Source: Chionis minor
Lineage: Eukaryota > Chordata > Aves > Charadriiformes > Chionididae
Assembly (NCBI GenBank): GCA_013398295.1
Contig: VZSF01001345.1
Span: forward strand, 273,697 to 337,696
DNA length: 64,000 bases
Direction: 5' to 3'
Shown: positions 38,801 through 49,991 of the stretch, in pieces
Position numbering within the stretch: position 1 is the first letter of the stretch
Layout: each line of letters begins with the position of its first letter
The notes under the pieces: generated by a model
Database searches by the model: none
Seen by the model: only the letters and a program-made list of their open reading frames with translations
Told to the model about the DNA's origin: nothing
Made by a program: the position numbers and the translations under genes

Positions 38801-41589
38801 CTGAAGAGACTAGAAATTAACAACTCTGAAGGCAAATAAGTGGTAGCATTTTTCATATATCTATATGGTTGCCTAACATGATGGAGTCTTGTAAGTTTTC
38901 ACTGTAGAGTGTAAATGGTAATTATATAGAATAATTGAAGAGTGTTAATCATTAAAACAGCAAACAAAAGCACGTAAAATTTTATTCTATTAATTTGCAA
39001 AATTCAAAAAAATTTGCAAAGTGCTATATTAATGAAGAGTTTGCAGGGAGCTACAGGTCTCATGCTCTATGCATGTAGAACAAGAGAAAGGTGATATTTA
39101 GATGATTAGAGTTCGAGCCCTGTGATAATTTGTGTACTAATCAATAAGAAAACGTGTAAGGTTAGGTGTAGGAGAACCAGACAAGATAGAGGGAAGAAAA
39201 TCAGACAGGAAGGGGAAACAATATTAGCTGCCTTTTAGAGAAGGCAGCTGAAGAAGACTGTAGGTAAGGAATTTGTTCAACAATATGAAGAAAACTCGTA
39301 ACAAAAGCAGTAACTGAGGTCCCACCCAAAATGTATGCCTTCGACTACATGTAGTTTTCCCAAGAATGTTAAATGCTAATGTACGTATTTTTTATGTTTG
39401 CTTACATCAAAATCTCTTCTTTATAACTAAGTAAATTAGGTCATGTTAAAAGAGAATAAGACTATTTGTATTTATCTCCATGTCATACATAGAGTGTTTA
39501 CAAGTTTGATTATATTTTACAAACCAAACAATTTCTGGGCTTCATTCACTGGTCTACATGAACCAAGAGAGAAGCTTATTAGGAGTCTCTTCAAAGTAAA
39601 AGGATTTTTCAAAGCAAACTGTAACTATAAGAATTTGCCTCTAGTAATCAGCACAAGAATTAGTAAAATAGAGGAGTTGCCTAATCTTTTCTGAAACAGC
39701 ACTCTGCATTTTATACGGGGCAGCAGCTGCAAGGTTTAGAAAGGTATATTTTCAGCAGAATTTGAATCCTTCCTTAACATGATTTATGCCTTTTATGTGT
39801 TAGAGCATAAATATTTCCAAAATGAGACAGTTCGCTCTAGTCCTGGCCAGAGAAGATGCTTTTAGCAAAGGTAGTCAGAATTTTTTAAAGGCTTTTCATG
39901 TTGCATGCTGGTGTTCCTTCCCTCACACTTCTGGAAATGTCTCTGTCTTCACATAATTTAGAAGCACAATCTTTAAGTAGAAAAACTGAAATAGGAAAGA
40001 ATATTTTATAAGTGAACCAAACTGGCCTCCTGGTTAATATGCAAGCATCGAAATGTCTAATAGCATCTAAAAATCAGACTGCTACTTTTATGGGATTCTT
40101 AGGCTTATGTATCCTGTTCTGTAAGTTTTGTGCCAATCTGTTATTTAAATGACTTGAAGATCATTTTCAGTTTTCCGAATATTTTTTGAAGTTCTGTTCC
40201 CAAGGGAGTGCAAACAACTGAAAACAAACTTAAGTGAATAATTTAATAAAATATCATGAAAATTGTTTGAGATTGAGAAGGTATTTTCCGCTATCAGGAG
40301 ATTTCATTGGAAAACAATGTTAATTCAGAATATTAAAGATGGAGTTTACAGCTCTGTTGCAGCTCTAAAATATTATACCTAAAATATATTTTTAGAATGT
40401 CATCACTAATATCAGTTGATTGTTTAGTTGAACAAATTACAGAATCCCAAAATCTACCATCGACTAGTAGATAAGTAATATTTTTAACATGATAGTTTAC
40501 TTGAGACTTCTGTTTTTTTGTATGTTCACACATGCAAGGTATGGGAGTAGCTTCAATATAAAAGTTCAAGGGAGGGGACAAAGAGCCTACAAAACTGATG
40601 GGAGTATGTGTATTATAGAAAAGAGGTAACACAATGTGATCCTTTAAAATTTTGTGTTTGTAAAAAAAAAAAAAATTCAGAACCTCATGCAATTGTAGAA
40701 AAGTTGGTTTGAAAAGGTAAAATAATAATAATAAAAAAAGTTACTGAGAAATTCTCATTTCTCAATTGAGAAACAAGCCAGTGCTTTTCTGAATAAAAGG
40801 TCATTCAGGAGGGAAAAATTAGGCTTGTTCAAAAATGTAGAGAAAAAATATTTGTTAGCTGGAGTGGACTGAGGACTATCTTGTGGAGGAATATGTTTGG
40901 AATGAGATTGGCAGAAACAAATTTTGTGGGTGTGATATGATTTCTTCAATAGGAATAGTGTTATTGAATAATGCAAGAATCTGAAAGGCTTAAATTTGTG
41001 AAGAATTAAAGTGTTCCAAGGATGAAAATATAATTAAATGAAGGAAACGGCAGGAATGAAAGAAGTTAGTAGCTGGCAGTGGTACAGTAATTGAGTTCTC
41101 TGGAAATGATTGTATTGGAATTGATCAATAATATCCAAAACTGACTGAATGATGAAATAGTGATGCAGTGGAGCAATGCATACAACTTTTAAAGTAGAAA
41201 ATTATTAATGAGGTAAGTTAAGCTCATAAACAGATAATGTAATAAATCAATTAATTACAGGGAATTAAAAATGCTGACAATTAATTATGGAGTCAGATAC
41301 GCAGAGAAATGGTTATATATCTCTTTCATTATAGTATTAATTTTAAAAATGCCAACCATTAATTATTGAACAAATTAATCACAGAGGGAGTGATCAAAGT
41401 TTTAATGTAAATGGTATCCAGTGAAAGGCCTGACTGTATCACACATTTTTGGTGCAGAGCAAACAGCTGTGCCTGACAAGAAAGAGGACGACTGACTGTA
41501 CCCTTTAAGCCCCTGACAAGCCTTAGACATGTAACTCACCACTTCAAAGAAGGCAGCAGAAAAGAGGGTAGATGATATTTGGCAAGTAC
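35886..41589. other. Long AT-rich single-copy stretch, no gene seen
   Basis: No transposon is recognised. It holds an 18-bp tandem pair (tttaataatatttgtcat units, about 36268-36304), a 9-bp-arm inverted repeat at 38249-38275, poly(A) runs near 38358-38372 and 40662-40674, and an AAT microsatellite near 40721-40733. A 119-codon minus frame (40333-40692) has no recognisable motif. Confidence 0.5.
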
Positions 41590-42858
41590 AGGACAACCAG
41601 GTGATCAGGCCCAGTCAAGTATGGGTTTATGAAAGGCAGGTCCTTCTTGTCTAACCTGATCTCCTTCTATAACAAGGTGACTTGCTTAGTGGATGAGGAA
41701 AAGGCTGTGAGTATTGTCTACCTAGACTTTAGTAAAGCCTTTGACACTGTTTTCCGACAGCATTCTCCTGCAGAAAATGGCTGCTCATGGCTTGGACAGC
41801 TGTATTCTTTGCTGGGTAAAAACTGCCTTAATGGTCAGACCCAAAGAGTTGTGGTGAATGGCTTTAATCCAGGTGGTGGCTTGTCATAAGTGGTGTTCCC
41901 CAGAGCTCGGTATTGGGACCAGTTCTCTTTATCAACAACCTGGATGAGGGGATTGAGTCCACCCGCAGTAAGTTTGCAGACAACACCAAGGTGGGTGGGA
42001 ACGTTGATCTGCTTGAACATAGGAATACAATGCAGACGGATCTGGACAGGTTAAATTGATGGACCAAGGTCATTTGTATGAAGTTCAACAAAGCCAAGTG
42101 CTGGGTCCTGCACTTGGGTCACAACAATCCCTTGCAGCGCTACAGGCTAGGGCAAGACTGGCTGGAAAGCTGCCTGGCCGAAAAGGATCTGGGGGTGTTG
42201 GTCAACAACCAGATGAATATGAACGAGCAGTGTGCCCAGGTGGCCAAGAAGGTCAACAGCATCCTGGCTTGTTTCAGGAATAGCGCTGCCAGCAGGGCTA
42301 GGGAAGGGATTGTCACCCTGTACTCAGCACTGGTGAGACACCATCTTGAACACCATGTTCAGTTTTGGGCCCCTTACTACAAGTAAGATGTTGAGATTCT
42401 GGAGCACGTCCAGAAAAGGGCAATGAAACTGCTGAGGGGTCTAGAGTACAAGTCTTATGAGGAGCAGCTGACAGAACTGGGCTTGTTCAGCCTGAAGAAA
42501 AGAGGGCTGAGGTGAGATTTTATTACTCTGTACAACTACCTGAAAAGAGTTTGCAGTGAGGTGGGTGTTGGTCTCTTCTCAAAAGGAACAAGTGATAGGG
42601 CAAGGGGAAATAGCCTCAAGTTACACCAGGGGAGACATAGATTGGATATTAGGAAAAAAATCTTCACTGAAAGGGTTATTAAGCAATGGAACAGGCTGCC
42701 CAGGGAAGTGGTTGAATCACCATCCCTGTAATTATTTAAAAGACATGTAGATATGATGCCTAGGGACATGGTTTTGCAGTGGACTTGGCAGTGTTAGATT
42801 AACAGCTGGACTTGATGATCTTAAAGCTCTTTTCCATCCTAAACAATTCTATGATTCA
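41590..42858 (+). mobile_element. CR1 LINE fragment, RT domain to 3' end (longest RT-bearing copy)
   Basis: The element opens in the RT domain (KYGFMKGRSFLSNLISFY, then VSIVYLDFSKAFDTV), which stays open to a stop at 41887-41889. RVVVNGF is followed by the 'gtgttccccagagctcggtattgggaccag' block and the catalytic box FADN (41973-41984), where the second aspartate of FADD has become asparagine. The connection and C-terminal domain follow ([39 protein letters not shown]) with a premature stop where the KKD of the family would be. The 3' UTR and a partial ATTCTATGATTC end lie at 42858. Frameshifts and stops make it a dead copy. Its 3' end faces the 3' end of the next CR1 117 bp away. Confidence 0.95.
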
Positions 42859-42974
42859 TTAAAGCAAGAGTGACTTTTAAATCATCTCCTTAGCAAACCT
42901 GTGCCTAAATCAATGCAGAAAAGTATTAATTACATCAACATGTTCTACAAATGAATTTTCAATGAGACATTAGA

Positions 42975-43403
42975 CATCATAGAATCATAGAATCATAGAA
43001 TGGTTAGAGTTGGAAGGGACCTTAAAGATCATCAAGTTCCAACCCCCCTGCCATGGGCAGGGACACCTCTGACTACAGCAGGTTGCTCAAAGCCCCATCC
43101 AGCCTGGCCTTAAACACTTCCAGGGATGGGGCCTCCACAGCTTCCCTGGGCAACCTGTTCCAGTGCCTCACCACCCTCACAGTAAAGAACTTCTTCCTAA
43201 TATCTGATCTAAATCTCCCCTCTTCCAATTTAAAACCATTACCCCTTGTCCTATCACTAGACTTCCTGACAAAGAGTCCCTCTCCAGCTCTCCTGTAGGC
43301 TCCCTTCAGATACCGAAAGGCTGCTCTCAGGTCTCCCCGGAGCCTTCTCTTCTCCAGAGTCTTCTCTTCTCCAGAGTCTTCTCTTCTCCAGAGAGAAGAC
43401 ATC
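42975..43403 (-). mobile_element. CR1 LINE fragment, young 3'-end copy with an internal microduplication
   Basis: The 3' end at 42975 carries three ATTCTATGAT-type units in reverse complement. The minus-strand frame 43405-43073 is open over 110 codons and ends at the normal CR1 stop. It contains RLRGDLRAAFRYLKGAYRRAGEGLF, GNGFKLEEGRFRSDIRKKFFTVRVV and RHWNRLPREAVEAPSLEVFKARL in pieces. Near its 5' edge a 17-bp unit (cttctcttctccagagt) is present about three times in tandem (43343-43392), giving the repeated EKTL/EEKTL text. The intact frame and terminal repeats suggest it is among the youngest insertions here. Confidence 0.95.
43343..43392. repeat. 17-bp tandem repeat, about 3 copies, inside CR1
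   Basis: Unit cttctcttctccagagt. Other CR1 copies in this window have it once, so the expansion is specific to this copy and most likely reflects replication slippage after or during insertion. Confidence 0.85.
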
Positions 43404-46400
43404 ACTTAAACCAACCCACAACCCAAAAAAAGCTTCTTTGTTTTCTTTGAATAGTTGGGCCTCTCAAAATAGGATAGTTGCTTTTTCTCTCTATACTGTA
43501 TATTTCCTGGTTCAAGAGACTTAAACACCACCAAGAAACCCGAGACCTCCTCTAGAACTAAAACTAGACTCACAACAACTTCTCCAGTAGTGAGAAATTG
43601 CAGTAAGAAAAAGCACATCTGTAATGCTTGAGTATTATCACTTAAACTGTTGTGGTCTCATGATGCGGCATGGCTTGCAGAAAAAACAACAGACACCATT
43701 AGAAAAACAGACAAGTTCCTGAACATATCTAGTGGTATAATTGTTAACCATGAGCAATTATTACAAATATAAGCAAATACATTACAACATAAGATGAAGT
43801 TGGCTTTTCCTCTTTAATATCTGAAGGATTGAGTGCCCTTAATTTTGTCCCTATTTTTCGAATAGTATCAGTCCATTTAATTCTCCCTAAATGTCTTCCC
43901 TCTTTCAGTATCTCTGGTAAAGGAAGCTTGGATATGATTCTGAATGCCAGATGTATATCTTTCGGCTGTATTACTAATAAATTCTTCATCCAAATAGGCT
44001 GGAAATTATGTGAAACTGTCCTTGACTGTACTTGCAGCTGCTTGTAAAGTAAATGTTGACACCTTTCTGCTCTTTATTTTCATTTTCCCCTCCAATTCTT
44101 CTATGCATGCTCTCCAAGCTGATTAAAATATTAGCATAGACACGTACCTTCCGGACTAAAAGGGAAATTTTTGCATTTGAAAAATTAAGGTATAAGATAT
44201 ATATATATAAAAGATATATATATAAGATATAAAATACTAGCAAAGCAATATTAGAGTAAGAAATGAATGAAGCTTTTACACAGGTCTGACACTTTCAAGC
44301 CTTAATTATTTTTTTATACAATCCTAGCTGGTTTGGATACAGGAAAATTAATGGTGCTAAAGTCAATACATTTTACAGTAGCTTAATTTCTTAGGATGCA
44401 GCATATGTAGGAACTGCATTCCCTTTGCACGCTTTATAACTGAGAGAAGAAAAAGTAATTTCCAGTTAAGTGTTTAATTGCTGTGGAAATGCAAGATGTG
44501 ACTACAGATTAGATTACCAATGCCTGGAGCAGGTACTGGGTAGTCAAAATATATTATGTTATTGAAGATCTTTGGTGTGCTAAAGTGTGAAGGTTAACTG
44601 AGAATGCATACGGTTAAGCTTCTCCTTCCTTCCTGTCTTTCCGATGGACCTTTGTTTCTCTTATACACAAATAAATACATACAGATAAGGTGTATGCACT
44701 GCAGTAATAAACTACTCCCAAATCTATTTTTTTTCAGAAATTTTCTTTCTGAAATGGTATCTGTGCAATCTGTTAAATATTTTTTTTCATGTTACAATTT
44801 TTATTACAAGCTTTTTTGTTTTCTGGCTTTTGTTATTACTTTTAAGGAAAGAAATATAGGGGAAATAGTATTAATGTGTTTGCTTTGAAAGAGAGAGAGG
44901 CCCCCACTACACCACAGTGTAGCCTTTCAAAGGCATGATGAAGTTGTTCAAATTATACACTTCATAGTAGAAAATCATACACTTGAGGACAGTTGTTGAC
45001 AAGTATTCTGTGTGATATTTCTAAAGCTGAACTGTCAGCCCAAATTCTACACTTTGAAAACAGGTTGAAGTCTCTAAAAAAACCCTAAACCCAGTCAGTG
45101 GAGAGATTGTCACTAAGCCTGAAAAATCAATTTCTGTCCATAATTTTCATCTAATATCTATCAGAAAAACCACAACAGGAACTAATCAACAGTTTCCTGA
45201 GTCGAATGCGAGTACAGACCAAATTAAATTTTCTATATATTACAAAGGATTATCAAAGCTTAGTGGGAATAACCCACCTTCTTAGTTTCATTTTTAATGG
45301 TTCCATTAAAAGAATTTAATTGCTTTTTAAAAAAAAAGTGCTCGCTCCTACAAAAACTTTAACGTATGAATGGTGTTACATTGTACATACTGTGTTTTCT
45401 GTATCCCATTTTGCATTTCTTTGCATCATCTTAATTCTCTGTACACGTGATCTTGTCTTACTTTCTGATATTCCAGTCTAGAATATATTAAAAAGGGTTT
45501 AGTTGGGAAAATAAAACCTAGATTCTTTCTAACTTGACCTTACAGACAATAATGTTAACCTAACTGTACTTATCTAATTTTTAGACAAATAAAGCTGCAT
45601 GGGGACATAAGAAATCTAGAGATAGAATCTGCTGATCAGCTATGAAATATGGATCCATTTTCAAAGTAAAAGGCTTTCCAACTTTAGATCAAAGTTTCCA
45701 GTGACACTCAGTATCCTATTTTCAATATTTCTCCTACGAGTTCATATAAGTAGAGAATTCAAAATAGTATACAGTGTAAGCCAAGCGGTTCTCAAGTAGT
45801 AAGCAGTGATCAGTTCCTGAAACTTTTGGCAGTCACTTGATTAATTTTTCAATTCATGATGCTGTTTAATGCACTTCAATTGACTATAGCTGCTCACACC
45901 CTTTCACAGATTTATTGAATATTGAATATTTAAATACTCACTTCAGTGCTTAAGAACAGGTTGCAAGTCTGGCAACTAAATTAATCATTTAATTGTGGAT
46001 GCACTAAAATGATGATATGGTACTTCCAGACAGCATGGGTAGAAAGCTTATTGTCCAGCTTTCATTATTACCTTCTCCCTGCTTACCTTTATTAAATTTC
46101 AAAAGCATATTATTCTCCACTGTTGCACACTCTAATTCTGGGTTTCTTTTGGTCTGAGGGGGTTTTTTTGTCGTTGTCTTCTATTATAGCATTGTCTGTA
46201 TTAAAACAGGTGGGAAATGGTCAGTGCATAGACTGAGTGTTTCATTTTGTTTGGAAAATTAAAACCTTAAGAGAAACAGGAGTTGGATCTGTCTTCCTCT
46301 CATCTTGGTTTTGTTAAACTTCTGATGTGACTTGGTGTGAATTAATTGAACTGATTCACTTCCCTTGATGGCATAATGTGGGCAGTATTGCCTCCCTGCA

Positions 46401-47289
46401 GTATAGGTAGGTAAATGGATTCTCGATAAAGCCATTTCAAATAGAGTTAAAGTTGTTCAAGGGCAAAATACCGTGGTTGCTGCTGTGCTTGGAAGCTTCA
46501 GGACAGTAACCTGCTAGCAGCTTTGATTGGTAATGCTGCCAAGCAAATTTTATTATGTTGCCCTCTTTTCAGTTGTTTCTGTACTTTTAAATACCTATAC
46601 TTTTTTTTGTGATATAAATATGAGATTATTATTTATCTTCCCAGACAGAAGAAAGGTTAATGACAAATAAGATTCAGTTTTGGGGAATAAGGAGAAGGCG
46701 CCAACTTGAAAACCCAGGCTTTTATGGAAGTACTTGAAACTATTCTCTTGAGTCTCTGTGGTGTTTTCTACAGTGAGAGAGTTTATAATGCATACATAAA
46801 CTTTTCCTGGAGATATTCAACAGAACCTGCACAAGTGCCACAGATTCTGTTATATGCTGTTTTCTTCTCTCCCTAGAATAAGCATTAGGCATTTTCTGGA
46901 AGCAGTCTATGAGGTCTGGTTTTTGCTTTTAAGATACTGAGCAGGGCATATTTTAATGACAGACATAAAACAGTGGCGTATCTGGAAATTGTTACAAATG
47001 TTGTTGGTCTAAGCATTTAAAACTCTCAACATATTTGAAATTAACTTCTCACATTTGGGAGTTGAGGCCATGGAAAAGGGTAACTTTCTCATTCCAGCTT
47101 TCTCATTTTTCTTCAATTCTTGATCGCTCATTTCCCTTCCAAGCTGAATCAAGGAGCAAGTGCAATCCTAAAAGAATCTTCTTCACAAGGTGAACCTTGA
47201 CAAGACAAGTTTAGAGAGATGGGGTGCTATAGCAAGGGCCCTATGCCTGTTGCTCTGGGAGTTGCTGGCTACACTGCAGCACACTTGAA
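43404..47289. other. AT-rich single-copy stretch
   Basis: No transposon is recognised. A TA-rich microsatellite (gatatatatata units) lies at 44191-44236. A short minus-strand segment at 43936-43974 resembles the C-terminus of histone H3 and is treated as a finding. The rest has no coding signal I can support. Confidence 0.5.
44191..44236. repeat. TA-rich microsatellite
   Basis: Imperfect run of (TA) and GATATA units, about 46 bp. Confidence 0.85.
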
Positions 47290-48740
47290 GGCTTACAGAG
47301 ATGAGCCAGGGGCTCCTGAGGTAACAGGAGCCAACTGAGAAACACCAGTGAAAGAACTCAAAGGAATTAAGGGGTGTTCCTCTAAGGAGATGACATGCCC
47401 AACAGCCCAGCCTCTACACCAGTGCACACGACATGGGCAGCAAACAGGAGGAGCTGGAAGCCACCATGCTGCTGTCAAATCAGCTGTTAGCTTTCTACTA
47501 CCGAAACTTGGTGGGATGAATCCCATGACTGGAGTACAACTATCAATGGCTACAGGTTGTTCAGAAGGGATGAACAAGAAGGAGGGGCTGAGGCATTGCT
47601 CTCTACATCAAGAAATGGGTAGAGTGTGCAGAGCTGTCTCTGAAGAACAGCCACAAGCAGGCTGAAACCTTATGAGTAAGAATTAGAGACTGAAGCAACA
47701 AAGGGAACCTCGTGGTTGGTGTCTACTATGGGCCGCCTGATCAAGGGGTGCCTATTGATGAAGCCTTCTTACTCCAGCTACAGGAGGCAACTCACTCACA
47801 GGCTTTCTGTCCTGCTGAGGGACTTCAACAACCCTGACATCTGCTGGAAAAGTAACATGACGAGCTGTAGGAGACTCCTGGAGTGCACCAAGGATAACTT
47901 CTTAAGCCACTTCTTAAAGGGGATGTGATACTGGATCTGTTGGTCACCAACACAAGTAAGCTAATCAGTGACATCAAGAATGAAGGCAGCCTGGGCTGCA
48001 GTGATCACGTGCTGGTGGAGTTCACAGTCCTGAGGGATATGGGTCAGAAGAAGACTAAAGTAAGGACCCTGAATTTTAGGAAAGCAAACTTCCAGCTATT
48101 CAAGGAATTATAGGACCTGCTCTGAAACTGCCCTCAGGGGAAAAGGGAGCAGAACAGAACTGGCAGATCTTTAAGGACTCTTTCCACCCAGAGCAAGATA
48201 TCTCGATCCCCAGGTATAAGAAATCAGGAAAGGAAGGCAAGAGACTGGCATGGCCAAACTGAAGGGCAAGAAGGGAATGTGCAGGCACTGGAAGCAGGGA
48301 CACGTATCCTGGGAAGAGTATAGGGATGCTGCCCAGTTGTGTGGGGGTGGGGTCAGGAAGGCCAAGGTGTGTCTGGACCTGAACTTGGCAAGGGACACAA
48401 AGAATAATAAGAAGGGCTTCTACAGGTATGTCAATCAGAAAAGGAAGGTCAAAGAAAGCGTACCCCCCTGATCAGCAAGACTGGCAGACTTGTAACAACA
48501 AGCAAGGAGAAGGCTGAGGTACTCAACAACATTTTTGCCTCAGTCTTCACTGGCAACCTCTCTCCCCACACCTCTCCAGTGGATGGACTGCAAGGCAGGG
48601 ACTGAGGGAGCAAAGTCCTTACCACTGTAAGAGAAAATCAGATTTGTGACCAGCTGAGGAACCTGAACATACAGAGGGCTATGGGACCCAACAAGATACA
48701 TCCCAGAGTCCTGAGGGAATTGTCTGGAAAGCCAAATAAA
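47290..48740 (+). mobile_element. CR1 LINE internal fragment: ORF2 endonuclease region
   Basis: This is the 5' part of CR1 ORF2, which most truncated CR1 copies lack. The APE-type endonuclease motifs can be read in order: TWWDESHDW-like at about 47507-47535, GVYYGPPDQG-like at about 47718-47745, RDFNNPDICWKSN at about 47818-47856, and the catalytic GCSDHVLVEF at about 47993-48023. After the endonuclease comes the linker before RT: KVRTLNFRKANFQLFKEL, then KGKKGMCRHWKQGHVSWEEYRD, then LDLNLARDTKNNKKGFYRYV. The last recognisable text is AMGPNKIHPRVLRELS near 48680-48728. There the CR1 match stops, before the RT core. Several frameshifts split it (47716-47928, 47925-48113, 48250-48471). From 48056 onward it belongs to the duplicated segment. 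Confidence 0.92.
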
Positions 48741-49023
48741 GTTTATTTTGGTGTTATAAGATATTTCAGAGTTAATATTGTTTCAACCGGCCTGCACTGG
48801 TCTTTATTTGAGTTTTTTGTTTGCATATGCTTGGCACTCCCAGTTCACATTTTGGGGTGGAAAAATAAATAAAGGAGAAACACCTTTGCCCAGCCCAAAA
48901 TGTGAATTTAAGGCCTTGGAGAAGTAGTCAAAGATGCACCCATTTGAAAGTAGACTCAGTGTCTGACAGGTGAATGTTAATGTCATTGTTAATGCCAAGT
49001 CATGAAAAAAAAAAAAAAAAGGN
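48056..49023 (+). repeat. 968-bp tandem repeat, copy 1, ending at a single N
   Basis: This copy starts at 'taaagtaaggaccctg' within the CR1 endonuclease fragment, crosses the CR1 edge into about 280 bp of unassigned sequence, and ends with 16 A, GG and an N at 49023. It is repeated directly at 49024-49991. By eye only 48543 (G/T) and 48551 (T/A) differ, apart from the N. An ambiguous base exactly at the junction is the mark of a contig join. Confidence 0.95.
48741..49022. other. Unassigned sequence interrupting or ending CR1, with hairpin and A16 tail
   Basis: After the CR1 text ends the sequence begins 'aaataaagtttatttt' and carries a 13-bp perfect inverted repeat: arms TTCACATTTTGGG at 48844-48856 and CCCAAAATGTGAA at 48894-48906. 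It ends with 16 consecutive A. It might be a non-autonomous element or an insertion inside CR1, but CR1 text does not resume further right. I do not recognise the family. Confidence 0.4.
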
Positions 49024-49991
49024 TAAAGTAAGGACCCTGAATTTTAGGAAAGCAAACTTCCAGCTATTCAAGGAATTATAGGACCTGCTCTGAAACTGCC
49101 CTCAGGGGAAAAGGGAGCAGAACAGAACTGGCAGATCTTTAAGGACTCTTTCCACCCAGAGCAAGATATCTCGATCCCCAGGTATAAGAAATCAGGAAAG
49201 GAAGGCAAGAGACTGGCATGGCCAAACTGAAGGGCAAGAAGGGAATGTGCAGGCACTGGAAGCAGGGACACGTATCCTGGGAAGAGTATAGGGATGCTGC
49301 CCAGTTGTGTGGGGGTGGGGTCAGGAAGGCCAAGGTGTGTCTGGACCTGAACTTGGCAAGGGACACAAAGAATAATAAGAAGGGCTTCTACAGGTATGTC
49401 AATCAGAAAAGGAAGGTCAAAGAAAGCGTACCCCCCTGATCAGCAAGACTGGCAGACTTGTAACAACAAGCAAGGAGAAGGCTGAGGTACTCAACAACAT
49501 TTTTGCCTCATTCTTCACAGGCAACCTCTCTCCCCACACCTCTCCAGTGGATGGACTGCAAGGCAGGGACTGAGGGAGCAAAGTCCTTACCACTGTAAGA
49601 GAAAATCAGATTTGTGACCAGCTGAGGAACCTGAACATACAGAGGGCTATGGGACCCAACAAGATACATCCCAGAGTCCTGAGGGAATTGTCTGGAAAGC
49701 CAAATAAAGTTTATTTTGGTGTTATAAGATATTTCAGAGTTAATATTGTTTCAACCGGCCTGCACTGGTCTTTATTTGAGTTTTTTGTTTGCATATGCTT
49801 GGCACTCCCAGTTCACATTTTGGGGTGGAAAAATAAATAAAGGAGAAACACCTTTGCCCAGCCCAAAATGTGAATTTAAGGCCTTGGAGAAGTAGTCAAA
49901 GATGCACCCATTTGAAAGTAGACTCAGTGTCTGACAGGTGAATGTTAATGTCATTGTTAATGCCAAGTCATGAAAAAAAAAAAAAAAAGGG
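49024..49991 (+). repeat. 968-bp tandem repeat, copy 2
   Basis: Second copy of 48056-49023. It contains the same CR1 linker frames (for example 49218-49439) and the same unassigned block with its hairpin (49812-49824 and 49862-49874) and A16 run. Unlike copy 1 it continues smoothly into 'gggacctgcattc' and the downstream DNA. It is therefore probably the true continuation, with copy 1 the overlapping end of the left contig. Confidence 0.95.

Noticed and set aside
40333..40692. 119-codon minus-strand open frame starting with a run of F
   Set aside because: Its beginning is translated poly(A) (40662-40674), and the remainder has no family resemblance.
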